A stretch of 10,486 nucleotides of DNA, taken from JBFHES01 sp041584015. GTDB lineage: Bacteria > Bacteroidota > Bacteroidia > Bacteroidales > M50B96. Both the position numbers and the translations under genes were made by a program. The notes under the pieces were generated by a model. The model saw only the letters and a list, made by a program, of their open reading frames with translations, did no database searches and was not told where the DNA came from. This document shows positions 1 through 6,920 of the stretch, piece by piece. The stretch covers positions 1-10,486 of the forward strand of contig JBFHES010000167.1 in NCBI GenBank assembly GCA_041584015.1. Reading direction: 5' to 3'. Within the stretch, counting starts at the first letter, position 1, and every line of letters starts with the position of its first letter.

Positions 1-1
1 A

Positions 2-586
2 AGCGAAAGTTTGGAAATTGATTTTCAGAATTACCGAAACGACCTGAATCCAGAATTGCTGATTGCAAGCCTTGAAACACTTATTTCTTTCATTCAAACA
101 CAACCACATAATGCCGAAACACTGGTGGAAAATTTGTCGGAAGTTTACCGTTACGTGTTATCAACGAAGGCCAGCGATTTGGTTAAACTCACAGAGGAGC
201 TAAAGGCTTTAGATGGATTGCTGTATGTACTTAATGCCAAGTATGACGATCATATACAATTGATTAATGAACTAACTGAGTTTGATGAGGTATACATTGT
301 TCCATGTACTTTGTTAATACTACTGGAACGTGCTGTTAACAGAAGCATTGTTTCGGCCAACGCCAAAATTAAAATTACAATAAACGGATCAGCTTCATCG
401 CAGTTGATGTTTAAATTGGAGGCAAATGAGCGACTTACCACAAGTACAGCCGGCGAAGAAAAGCTTGACAAGATTAATAATGCCTTTTCTTATTTCACAG
501 GAAAGCGCATCAGCTTTGAGAAAGATGGAATGGTTAGTACTATGACTATTCCTAAGATTTTTATTGATGATGAAACAAACGAATAA
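2..586 (+). CDS. LytS-type sensor histidine kinase, degenerate (pseudokinase), 3' part only
   Basis: The frame is open from the left edge, so the true start and any sensor or membrane segments lie outside the window. The visible part follows the layout of the LytS His_kinase plus HATPase_c module: a dimerisation helix, a middle helix (EVYRYVL, LTEEL), an N-box-like helix and a closing beta strand (STMTIPKI). Every catalytic feature is altered. The family motif NPHFLFNSL reads NPELLIASL, so the phosphoacceptor His is Glu (codon 53-55). The N-box VENAIKH reads LERAVNR, so the ATP/Mg-binding Asn is Arg (329-331). The DNG box reads ANE, and the GxGLxN glycines are gone (EEKLDKI). The frame itself is intact, so this looks like a maintained pseudokinase rather than a decayed gene. 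It ends 10 bp before the response regulator, with which it is probably co-transcribed. The fold assignment is confident; loss of activity is inference from the residues. Confidence 0.8.
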   Translation, partial: SESLEIDFQNYRNDLNPELLIASLETLISFIQTQPHNAETLVENLSEVYRYVLSTKASDLVKLTEELKALDGLLYVLNAKYDDHIQLINELTEFDEVYIVPCTLLILLERAVNRSIVSANAKIKITINGSASSQLMFKLEANERLTTSTAGEEKLDKINNAFSYFTGKRISFEKDGMVSTMTIPKIFIDDETNE

Positions 587-596
587 GTATTGAGCC

Positions 597-1373
597 ATGA
601 ATGTATTGATTGTTGAGGATGAGAGACCTGCTGCCGAAAAGCTAGAGTTGTTAATAAAGCGCTACGATTCGTCAATTGTGATTGCTGATAGAATTGATAA
701 TATTTCTCAAACCGTAAAGTGGCTCCAGAATGAAGCCAATGCTGTAGACTTAATATTCATGGATATTCAATTGGCAGACGGCCTTAGTCTGGAAATTTTT
801 GAGCGGGTTGAGGTGCTTACGCCAGTTATATTTATCACTGCTTATCAAGAGTATGCCATTGAGGCTTTTAAGGTAAACAGTATCGACTATTTATTGAAAC
901 CGGTTACGTACGATGCGCTGCATAAAAGTCTTGAAAAGATAAAAACGCTCAAAGCCAATTTGCCTGATGCCAAGTCGCAATTGCAAATTGAGGAATTGAG
1001 CCAGGCCTTGGCGCAGTTTCAGAAAAACTACAAAACCCGCTTTATGGTGAAGGTGGGCGAGCATATTCGCTCTATAAAATCTGAGGAAATCCTCTTTTTA
1101 TATGCCGATGGACGTGTAGTATATATTGTAACCGATGCACAAAAAAAATACATCATCGATTATAAACTGGAAGATTTGGAAGAGCTGCTCGATCCAAATT
1201 TATTCTTTAGGGTTAATCGTTCTCATATTTTAAATATTAATGGGATTGCCGATGTAATTGTTTATTCGAATAGCCGATTGAAGATTGTTCCTAAGTTTAA
1301 ATTTGACAGTGAGATTATTGTTGCCCGCGAAAAGGTAGCCCGCTTAAAATATTGGTTCAACGGAGAAGAGTAA
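597..1373 (+). CDS. LytTR-family response regulator
   Basis: A cytoplasmic DNA-binding response regulator of 258 residues, the usual length for the LytR/AlgR family. Residues 1-115 form a CheY-like receiver with all key positions present: acidic pair E7/D8, phosphoacceptor D56 (FMDIQ), T81 (FITAY) and K101 before P102. A helical linker (about 120-147) leads to a LytTR domain (about 148-252) with the typical segments EEILFLYADGR and FFRVNRSHI (203-211). The family binds promoter direct repeats through this beta-rich domain; the targets here are unknown. It starts with ATG 10 bp after the upstream kinase-like gene without a Shine-Dalgarno motif, normal for Bacteroidota. The receiver is complete although the adjacent kinase is degenerate, so phosphorylation may come from another kinase or a small phosphodonor, or the protein may act without phosphorylation. 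LytTR placement is certain; regulon is not inferable. Confidence 0.93.
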   Translation: MNVLIVEDERPAAEKLELLIKRYDSSIVIADRIDNISQTVKWLQNEANAVDLIFMDIQLADGLSLEIFERVEVLTPVIFITAYQEYAIEAFKVNSIDYLLKPVTYDALHKSLEKIKTLKANLPDAKSQLQIEELSQALAQFQKNYKTRFMVKVGEHIRSIKSEEILFLYADGRVVYIVTDAQKKYIIDYKLEDLEELLDPNLFFRVNRSHILNINGIADVIVYSNSRLKIVPKFKFDSEIIVAREKVARLKYWFNGEE

Positions 1374-1510
1374 TCGCTAACTTGCAGTATTCTTGGTTTA
1401 ACTTTTGGGCTTAAATAGAACTGGCAAAGTATCGGAAAATTATATGGAAATTGCTTATCTTCATCATCCAAAAGCCAAATACTGATAAAGTTAAATTAAG
1501 AAACCCCATC

Positions 1511-3289
1511 ATGAAAATACTTAAGCCACTGTTGCTTGTAGTTTTACTGGTTTACTTTTTTAGTAATGTTGCCTATGCTCAACATCTTTTTAAAGGAACA
1601 ATTAAAGACGCGAAAACTGGCGAGCAGCTTGCGTTTGCTACCATAACTAACGTTAATTCAAACCGTGGAACTATTTCTAATAGCGATGGTTATTTTGAAT
1701 TTAGAACTGCAATATGTCCGCTAACAATCGAAGTATCGTACATAGGTTACAGCTCTAGCCAGCTTAAACTAACCAATGAGATGCAGCATCGCTCCATTGA
1801 GATTTTGCTTGAGCCATCTCCATTTACACTGTCTGATGTAAATGTGGTTCACGAAGATTACATTGTTGAACTTTTAAAAAAGGCTCGTCGAAAAAACGTT
1901 CAATACATATCTAAAGCGCGACAAGGCAAATCGTTTTTCAGGTTTCATTCAACCGCAGATGAAAAGCCTATTGAGTTTTTCGAAGGATTCTACAATGTTG
2001 AGTCTTCAGTAGATGGCATACATCGGATAATGTTTAAATCAGGTAAACATCAATTTGCAAACCTACCAGATGGTGAGGGCTATTTTGCCACAACTTACCT
2101 CTCTCCAATAATGCTATTCATCAGGTTATTTACCAAAGGCGAAGATGTATTTTCTTTCCCGGATTTTCCATTACAGTTTACTTCAAAAAAGTGGCTAAGA
2201 GAATTATTTACGTTTAGTTATACCGCAAGTCGTTTAGATAAAATGCTGATACATGAGATTAGCTTTCAAGCCAAAACAGACGAGCATTATCATGGCGTAA
2301 TCTATGTAGATTCTCTTCTACAACTAAAGAAAATAGAATGTTATAAAAAGTTTAAAGACAGTGATCAAAAGCCAATTATACCTCAATCGGATGGAGAGAT
2401 TATTGGGCCTATGACTTTGAATTATAAAATGAGTTTTGAATTAATCGACGATGAACCTGTGTTGAGCCATGCTTTTATCGATTACAACTATACCTATGTT
2501 AATTCTAGCAGTGATACCTTTACAATAGCCACCAGTGTATCTAATTCTAACTTCGACTATGACAAGCGATTTAGTGAACCACAATATCCATCAATTTATA
2601 AAGGGCATCTTGCCGATCTATTACTTTCCTCAATTACTCCTTTTTTCGATGAGATCTATAACTATGAGAATGTAATTGTGCGCTCAAAAAAGGAACAAGA
2701 CTTATGCGAAGTGTTTGAACAAGAAGAGCCAGTTGACCTGAGTTATTGGTTTCCGGTTATGCTAATTGAGCCCTGGACACCAGGTAGTAAAATCGACACA
2801 CTCCGCTTAGCACGTAAGTCTAATTTCGGGAAACCAACGGTTAACGGAGGAGCCATGCGCCGTCATCCTGTTTATGATAAGTTTTACATCGAAACGTTTA
2901 ATTATTATGACTATATCTGTTATGAGCAGCAACCACGTTTTACTTCGGAAACCATGATTGACTATTATAATAGTTATTCAATTGCAAGTGTGAGCGATAG
3001 TTTGTTTCGTGAAGTAATGTTGCAATATTTTAATTTAGACAAGCTTTATGCTTTAAAAACAGAGCATGGATTATTGCAAACCTATAAAAGCAAATGCCCG
3101 TCGCCCAGAGAGCTTGACCAGTTGGAACGAAAGTTTGCCCGACTTAAGGAAGCTGAGCGTACGAAGTTTAACGATATGGTTCAGTATTTTGGTAAAGATC
3201 AGATTTATGACTTTAACCTGCTTGATAATTGTAAATATGCCATGGATATAATGAAATTGAAAATGGAATTGGAGCGCATGCGCGAATGA
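1511..3289 (+). CDS. Secreted carboxypeptidase-like regulatory domain protein, C-terminal region unknown
   Basis: A 592-residue exported protein. ATG at 1511 was chosen because it opens directly onto a signal peptide: MKILK, a hydrophobic core LLLVVLLVYFF, and a likely cut after AYA near residue 23. An in-frame TTG at 1451 would put a 20-residue polar leader in front of it. Residues about 25-115 are a CarboxypepD_reg-like beta sandwich (FKGTIKDAKTGEQLAFATI, then SNSDGYFEF, SYIGY and IEILLEP), the domain that precedes TonB-dependent barrels and many other Bacteroidota envelope proteins. No plug or barrel follows. The remaining ~475 residues are rich in aromatic residues and beta-like segments and end in a charged helical tail (about 545-592). 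I do not recognise that part, and see no lipobox and no peptidase motif. The gene is 137 bp after the regulator and may be separately transcribed. Periplasmic or outer-membrane-associated location is inferred from the signal peptide. Confidence 0.8.
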   Translation: MKILKPLLLVVLLVYFFSNVAYAQHLFKGTIKDAKTGEQLAFATITNVNSNRGTISNSDGYFEFRTAICPLTIEVSYIGYSSSQLKLTNEMQHRSIEILLEPSPFTLSDVNVVHEDYIVELLKKARRKNVQYISKARQGKSFFRFHSTADEKPIEFFEGFYNVESSVDGIHRIMFKSGKHQFANLPDGEGYFATTYLSPIMLFIRLFTKGEDVFSFPDFPLQFTSKKWLRELFTFSYTASRLDKMLIHEISFQAKTDEHYHGVIYVDSLLQLKKIECYKKFKDSDQKPIIPQSDGEIIGPMTLNYKMSFELIDDEPVLSHAFIDYNYTYVNSSSDTFTIATSVSNSNFDYDKRFSEPQYPSIYKGHLADLLLSSITPFFDEIYNYENVIVRSKKEQDLCEVFEQEEPVDLSYWFPVMLIEPWTPGSKIDTLRLARKSNFGKPTVNGGAMRRHPVYDKFYIETFNYYDYICYEQQPRFTSETMIDYYNSYSIASVSDSLFREVMLQYFNLDKLYALKTEHGLLQTYKSKCPSPRELDQLERKFARLKEAERTKFNDMVQYFGKDQIYDFNLLDNCKYAMDIMKLKMELERMRE

Positions 3290-3366
3290 CCACAGGCAAG
3301 TGGTGTTGCTGTTGTGAAGCAGTAATAATATTAAATAAACATATGTAGATAAATAAATGTAATAAT

Positions 3367-3374
3367 TAGTTTTG
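3367..3374 (+). promoter_or_regulatory. Bacteroidota-type -7 promoter element upstream of the OsmC gene
   Basis: TAGTTTTG matches the Bacteroidota sigma-ABfr -7 consensus TAnnTTTG exactly and lies 25 bp before the OsmC start codon, giving a short A-rich leader. No TTTG-like -33 element is seen at the expected 19-21 bp upstream, so the call rests on one box. Confidence 0.45.
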
Positions 3375-3399
3375 TAGGATAAATATTAAATAAGAAACA

Positions 3400-3789
3400 A
3401 TGGATATATATTTTAAAGGAAAGAAACAGGTTTTTGCTGATGTGAATGGCTTTACCTTAAAGACGGATCAGCATCCAAAGGGTGGAGGTGAAGGAGAATA
3501 TCCGGAACCATTTACAATGTTTTTAGCTGCGCTTGGTACTTGTGCAGGTATTTATGTTCGTGGGTTCTGCGATCAACGTGGAATTCCTACCGATGGAATT
3601 ACACTGCAGCAAGAACAACAATATGATAAGGAAAAGGGTATTATCGGTTTAGTACAAATTGTAATAAACGTACCAGCTGATTTTCCGGAGAAGTACGACA
3701 AAGCACTTGTGCAAGTAGCTGGTCTTTGTGCCGTTAAAAAGCACCTTCGTCAGGATATTGAAATGAATGTTTCTGTAAAGAGGGGATAA
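3400..3789 (+). CDS. OsmC/Ohr-family peroxiredoxin-like protein
   Basis: A small 129-residue cytoplasmic protein of the OsmC fold. OsmC/Ohr proteins reduce organic hydroperoxides through two cysteines at the dimer interface. Both are visible: C48 in the helix start LAALGTCAG and C110 in GLCAVKKHL, the position of the second catalytic cysteine. A third cysteine, C57, is not part of the family pair. The N-terminal strand hairpin (FKGKKQVFADVNGF) and the glycine-rich loop before EPF fit the YhfA-like subgroup, shorter than Ohr (about 140). Bacteroidota proteins of this subgroup are usually annotated simply as OsmC family protein. It stands alone: 110 bp after the envelope-protein gene, with its own -7 element, and ended by a strong hairpin 15 bp past the stop. 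A detoxification role is family knowledge; the specific substrate is unknown. Confidence 0.9.
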   Translation: MDIYFKGKKQVFADVNGFTLKTDQHPKGGGEGEYPEPFTMFLAALGTCAGIYVRGFCDQRGIPTDGITLQQEQQYDKEKGIIGLVQIVINVPADFPEKYDKALVQVAGLCAVKKHLRQDIEMNVSVKRG

Positions 3790-3804
3790 GCCCTTGTTTG
3801 AAAT

Positions 3805-3840
3805 AAATAGCCCCGATGGTTTATACTATCGGGGCTATTT
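3805..3840. terminator. Bidirectional intrinsic terminator between convergent OsmC and buk genes
   Basis: A perfect 13-bp inverted repeat (3805-3817 and 3828-3840, core TAGCCCCGAT/ATCGGGGCTA) with a 10-nt loop. The A/T-rich outer ends give a partial U tract in both directions. It lies 15 bp after the OsmC stop codon and 20 bp beyond the buk stop codon, so it can end transcription from both sides. Confidence 0.9.
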
Positions 3841-3860
3841 GTTAACAAAATGTTTATGTA

Positions 3861-4943
3861 TTAATCCACCTGGTAAACCGATGGCTCAATTTGTCCTTTC
3901 AATACTCTTAAGCCGTTCATTGCCAGAGCTCTCATTTCATCTTCACCCGGATAGACAGCAATAGGAGCAATAAACGAAACCATTTTCTTAACGTACTCTA
4001 CTAAATATACGTTGTGAGCAATACCTCCGGTCAGAATGATTGCGTTCACATCACCTTCTAATACCGCAGCCATTTCGCCAATAGCTTTGCCAACCTGATA
4101 GCACATGGCATCCTGAACCGCTATTGCATCCTTGTCTCCTTCACGTGCTTTCATTTCAACAGAGTAGGCGTCGTTGGTATTCATGTATCCTACCAAGCCA
4201 CCTTTTCCTTTAATAATTTCTTTAATCTCCTTAAGCGTAATCTTACCGGAGAAACAAAGTTTTGCCAGCTGGCCTACAGGAAGGGTACCCGATCTTTCAG
4301 GAGAGAATGGTCCTTCACCATCCAATGCATTATTCACATCAATTACACGACCCTTTTTATGTGCACCAACAGAAATACCTCCGCCCAAATGCACCACAAT
4401 CATGTTCATCTCGTTGTAATCCTGATCCAGCGATTCTGCATGAATTCGTGCCGTTGATTTTTGATTTAAAGCATGAAAAATAGATACACGCTCAAATTTT
4501 GGATGACCAGCAAATCTGGCTACGTCATGCATTTCATCAACCACAACGGGATCTACGATATAGGCCTTTACATTTTTTAATGAATTGGCAATATCATCGG
4601 CAATTAAACCACCAAGGTTGCTGGCATGCTCACCAAGCGGACTGTCTATAAGGTCTGCTTTCATTTGCTCGTTTACCTCGTAAACTCCGGATGGAATAGG
4701 TTTTACCAAACCACCTCTGCCTATTACCACAGAGAGATCTTTTACCCTTACATCTGCATCTTCAAGTTCTTTCAAAATAAGCTCTTTTCGAGAAGCAAAC
4801 TGATCGGTAATCTTTTCAAAATCCTTGAGCTCTTCGCTGGAATGGCGAATTGTTTTGATCAACTCAATGGTTGTGTTATTATATACCGCAATCTTTGTTG
4901 ATGTTGATCCCGGATTTATTGCTAAAATCTTGTTGTCGCTCAT
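3861..4943 (-). CDS. buk: Butyrate kinase
   Basis: A cytoplasmic ASKHA-superfamily kinase converting butyryl phosphate (or branched-chain acyl phosphates) plus ADP to the acid plus ATP, the last step of the Ptb-Buk route. Its 360 residues match the usual ~355 of butyrate kinase and are clearly shorter than acetate kinase (400). Visible motifs are the N-terminal phosphate loop NPGSTSTK (10-17), VIGRGG (73-78), HLGGGISV (185-192), the Buk-type segment DGEGPFSPERSG (208-219) and the adenosine-motif GGIAHN (306-311). No key motif is disrupted. It lies 30 bp after the divergent ptb paralogue and is the last gene of the minus-strand cluster, followed by the hairpin at 3805-3840. The family often accepts isobutyrate or isovalerate, so the physiological acid cannot be fixed from sequence. 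Confidence 0.95.
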   Translation of the reverse strand: MSDNKILAINPGSTSTKIAVYNNTTIELIKTIRHSSEELKDFEKITDQFASRKELILKELEDADVRVKDLSVVIGRGGLVKPIPSGVYEVNEQMKADLIDSPLGEHASNLGGLIADDIANSLKNVKAYIVDPVVVDEMHDVARFAGHPKFERVSIFHALNQKSTARIHAESLDQDYNEMNMIVVHLGGGISVGAHKKGRVIDVNNALDGEGPFSPERSGTLPVGQLAKLCFSGKITLKEIKEIIKGKGGLVGYMNTNDAYSVEMKAREGDKDAIAVQDAMCYQVGKAIGEMAAVLEGDVNAIILTGGIAHNVYLVEYVKKMVSFIAPIAVYPGEDEMRALAMNGLRVLKGQIEPSVYQVD

Positions 4944-4973
4944 AACTTTTTTAATCGTACAATTTGTACTTTA

Positions 4974-5888
4974 TTAACTCTCCGCCATTAGGCATGCTAA
5001 GGCTATGCAATAATATTTTGATTTTGCACTTTCGCTTCTAGACATTACCACAACTGGTTTTTCTGTGCCTTGTATTAAACCACCAAGTTCGCCTCCGGCA
5101 AATAGCATTAAACCCTTGTAAAAACTATTGCAGGCTTCAAGGTCTGGGAATAGTAAAATATCCGCATCTCCTTCAACTGGTGTTTTCACACCTTTAATCT
5201 CGAGGCTTGCCTTATCACAGGCAAGGAAGACATCCAGTGGTCCGTCAACTATGCAATTCTTAATCTGACCTCGTTGAGCCATTTGTGATATCAGGGCATA
5301 ATCGATACTATTTGGGAATGCTTTACCAACCTTCTCTGAAGCACCAATAAGGGCAGCTTTGGGTTGTTGAATACCTAACTTATTTGCCATATTAACAGCA
5401 TAGTTAAGCATCGCAACTTTCTGGTTTAAATCGGGGTGTGGAATTACAGCTGTGTCTGTAACAAAAATTAGTTTATGATAGGAAGGTACTTCAATTGCAC
5501 AGACATAACTCATTATTGCTTTAGGTGGCAGCAAGCCTGTTTTTTTATTCAATACCTCTTTTAGGAAATGATCGGTTCCTATCAGACCTTTCATTAGAAC
5601 ATCGGCCTCGTCTTGTTTAACCATGCGCACTGCTTCACGTGTTGCTTGCTTTGCATCAGGAATGTGAACAATCGTAAATATGGCGGGATTAATGTTGTTT
5701 TCTTTTGCTACTTTTTCGATAGCAGCTTTATCGCCAATCATTACAGCTGTTGCAAATCCGTTGTTAACGGCATTGGCAATGGCGCTTATGGTGTTGGCAT
5801 CTTCGGCACATGCTACGGCAATTTTCTTGCGTGTTCCAGCATTTATCAGTTGTGTAGCAATTTCGTTAAGATGTCTGATTGGTTTCAT
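4974..5888 (-). CDS. ptb: Divergent phosphate butyryltransferase paralogue (Ptb-like)
   Basis: A 304-residue PTA_PTB-family protein; canonical members transfer phosphate onto an acyl-CoA to give acyl phosphate and CoA. It aligns along its full length with the second Ptb at 5970-6884. Shared parts include the MKGL motif (99-102), LNKKTGLLPPKA (113-124) and GDADILLFP (240-248). Several positions that are constant in Ptb proteins are changed. VDGPLALD reads VDGPLDVF (214-221), the (E)xGN motif reads EACN (251-254, Gly to Cys), SRxDS reads SRSES (283-287), and LSHV reads MSYV. S283-R284, the Ser-Arg pair of the acyl-phosphate site, is kept. It is 30 bp upstream of buk, so a Ptb-Buk partnership is likely. 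A hairpin at 5913-5952 separates it from the rest of the cluster. It may be a subclass for other acyl-CoAs (for example branched-chain) or a weakly active paralogue. Confidence 0.88.
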   Translation of the reverse strand: MKPIRHLNEIATQLINAGTRKKIAVACAEDANTISAIANAVNNGFATAVMIGDKAAIEKVAKENNINPAIFTIVHIPDAKQATREAVRMVKQDEADVLMKGLIGTDHFLKEVLNKKTGLLPPKAIMSYVCAIEVPSYHKLIFVTDTAVIPHPDLNQKVAMLNYAVNMANKLGIQQPKAALIGASEKVGKAFPNSIDYALISQMAQRGQIKNCIVDGPLDVFLACDKASLEIKGVKTPVEGDADILLFPDLEACNSFYKGLMLFAGGELGGLIQGTEKPVVVMSRSESAKSKYYCIALACLMAES

Positions 5889-5912
5889 GCGATGATTTTA
5901 ATCTCAAATAAA

Positions 5913-5952
5913 AATGGCCATGCAAACGATAATTGGTGTTGGCATGGCCATT
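5913..5952 (-). terminator. Hairpin/terminator between the two ptb genes
   Basis: A perfect 11-bp inverted repeat (AATGGCCATGC at 5913-5923, GCATGGCCATT at 5942-5952) with an 18-nt loop. On the minus strand the stem follows the stop codon of the 5970-6884 gene by 17 bp and runs into a TTTTATTT tract, as an intrinsic terminator would; on the plus strand the flank is A-rich. It therefore ends, or attenuates, the pta-to-ptb transcript 24 bp before the next gene. Each arm also contains the self-complementary octamer ATGGCCAT. Confidence 0.75.
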
Positions 5953-5969
5953 AAAAATATTTTAGATTA

Positions 5970-6884
5970 TTATTTATTCATTTTTGCAATTAAAGCACTT
6001 AAAGCAATAGAATAAAGCTTTGTTTGAGCGCTGTCGCCGCGAGATGATAAAATACATGGAGCTTTTGCACCAGCTACGATGGCACCTAGTTGTGCATCGG
6101 CAAGCTTCGTATTTGTTTTATAAAATACGTTTCCAGCTTCAATGTTTGGAAATAATAAACAGTCTGCATCACCAGCAACCGGGTTTGTTATTTTCTTAAT
6201 ATCTGCAGATTCCTTGTCGATAGCAAGATCCAAGGCAAGTGGACCATCAACTAAGGCTCCTTTAATTTGTCCTCTGTCGGCCATTTTAGTAATAATAGCA
6301 GCATCAACAGACGATTGAATTTTTGGAGAAACGGATTCGGAAGCACCAATTATTGCAACCTTAGGAGTATCAACACCAAGAGCTTTTGATGTGGCAATTA
6401 AATAGTTTGCAATGGCAATTTTTTCATTTAAGTCAGGAGCAGGCATTACTGCAACATCACCAACTACTAATAACTTGTGATAATGAGGGTTTTCAATAAC
6501 TGTAACATGACTAAGAACTGCCTTTGGAGGCATTAAGCCTTTTTCCTTGTTAAGGATGGCACGCATGTAGTTCTCTGTGCTTACCAGACCTTTCATTAAA
6601 ATCTCGCCTTCACCAGCATTAATCAATTCCACAGCTTTAACTGCTGCTTTGCGATCGTTGCTTTCCTGAACGATTACAAATTTAGAAACGTCAATTCCTT
6701 CTTCTTTGCAAACCTGTTTAATTGTTGCTTCGTCGCCAACTAATGTTGCATCAACAATACCTTTCTCAACTGCTGCATTTACTGCTTCAATTGTATGATT
6801 ATCGTTTGCAAACGCTGCAACCAATCTCATTTTGTCCTGACCACGCAGGGCTTCAAACATCTGGTCTAATTTTGTAATTACCAT
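5970..6884 (-). CDS. ptb: Phosphate butyryltransferase (canonical)
   Basis: A cytoplasmic enzyme converting butyryl-CoA plus phosphate to butyryl phosphate plus CoA, feeding a butyrate kinase. Its 304 residues are the normal length. The family signatures are intact: MKGLVSTENYM, LSHVTVIE, VGDVAVMPAPDLNEK, GASESVSPKIQSS, VDGPLALDLAI, IEAGN (with G251) and SSRGDS with the S281-R282 pair. This makes it the conventional Ptb, unlike the diverged copy downstream. It sits 36 bp after ackA in the same direction and is followed by the hairpin at 5913-5952, so it probably ends the main transcript starting at pta. Isobutyryl- or 2-methylbutyryl-CoA are possible substrates too. The specificity is not readable from the sequence; the family call is secure. 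Confidence 0.93.
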   Translation of the reverse strand: MVITKLDQMFEALRGQDKMRLVAAFANDNHTIEAVNAAVEKGIVDATLVGDEATIKQVCKEEGIDVSKFVIVQESNDRKAAVKAVELINAGEGEILMKGLVSTENYMRAILNKEKGLMPPKAVLSHVTVIENPHYHKLLVVGDVAVMPAPDLNEKIAIANYLIATSKALGVDTPKVAIIGASESVSPKIQSSVDAAIITKMADRGQIKGALVDGPLALDLAIDKESADIKKITNPVAGDADCLLFPNIEAGNVFYKTNTKLADAQLGAIVAGAKAPCILSSRGDSAQTKLYSIALSALIAKMNK

Positions 6885-6920
6885 AGTTAAGGTTTTTATT
6901 TACAATTAAAGATTTTCTAA

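Noticed and set aside
11..13. TTG at 11 as start codon of the first gene
   Set aside because: The frame is open to the left edge and the protein begins in the middle of the histidine-kinase dimerisation helix, so the gene is simply cut by the window.
1451..1510. TTG at 1451 as start of the envelope protein
   Set aside because: It would place 20 mostly polar residues in front of an otherwise perfect signal peptide starting at ATG 1511.
1374..1510. Promoter for the envelope-protein gene
   Set aside because: No TAnnTTTG box is found in this gap; the nearest candidates have at least one mismatch and no -33 partner.
3066..3251. Out-of-frame small ORF inside the envelope-protein gene
   Set aside because: It overlaps a coherent long protein in another frame and has no recognisable sequence features.
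3289..3304. Short hairpin ACCAC-6 nt-GTGGT after the envelope-protein stop as a terminator
   Set aside because: Only 5 bp of stem, overlapping the stop codon, and no following T tract.
4174..4483. Plus-strand open frames within buk, and similar ones opposite ackA and pta
   Set aside because: They are antisense to genes with intact family motifs, have atypical composition and no plausible start region.
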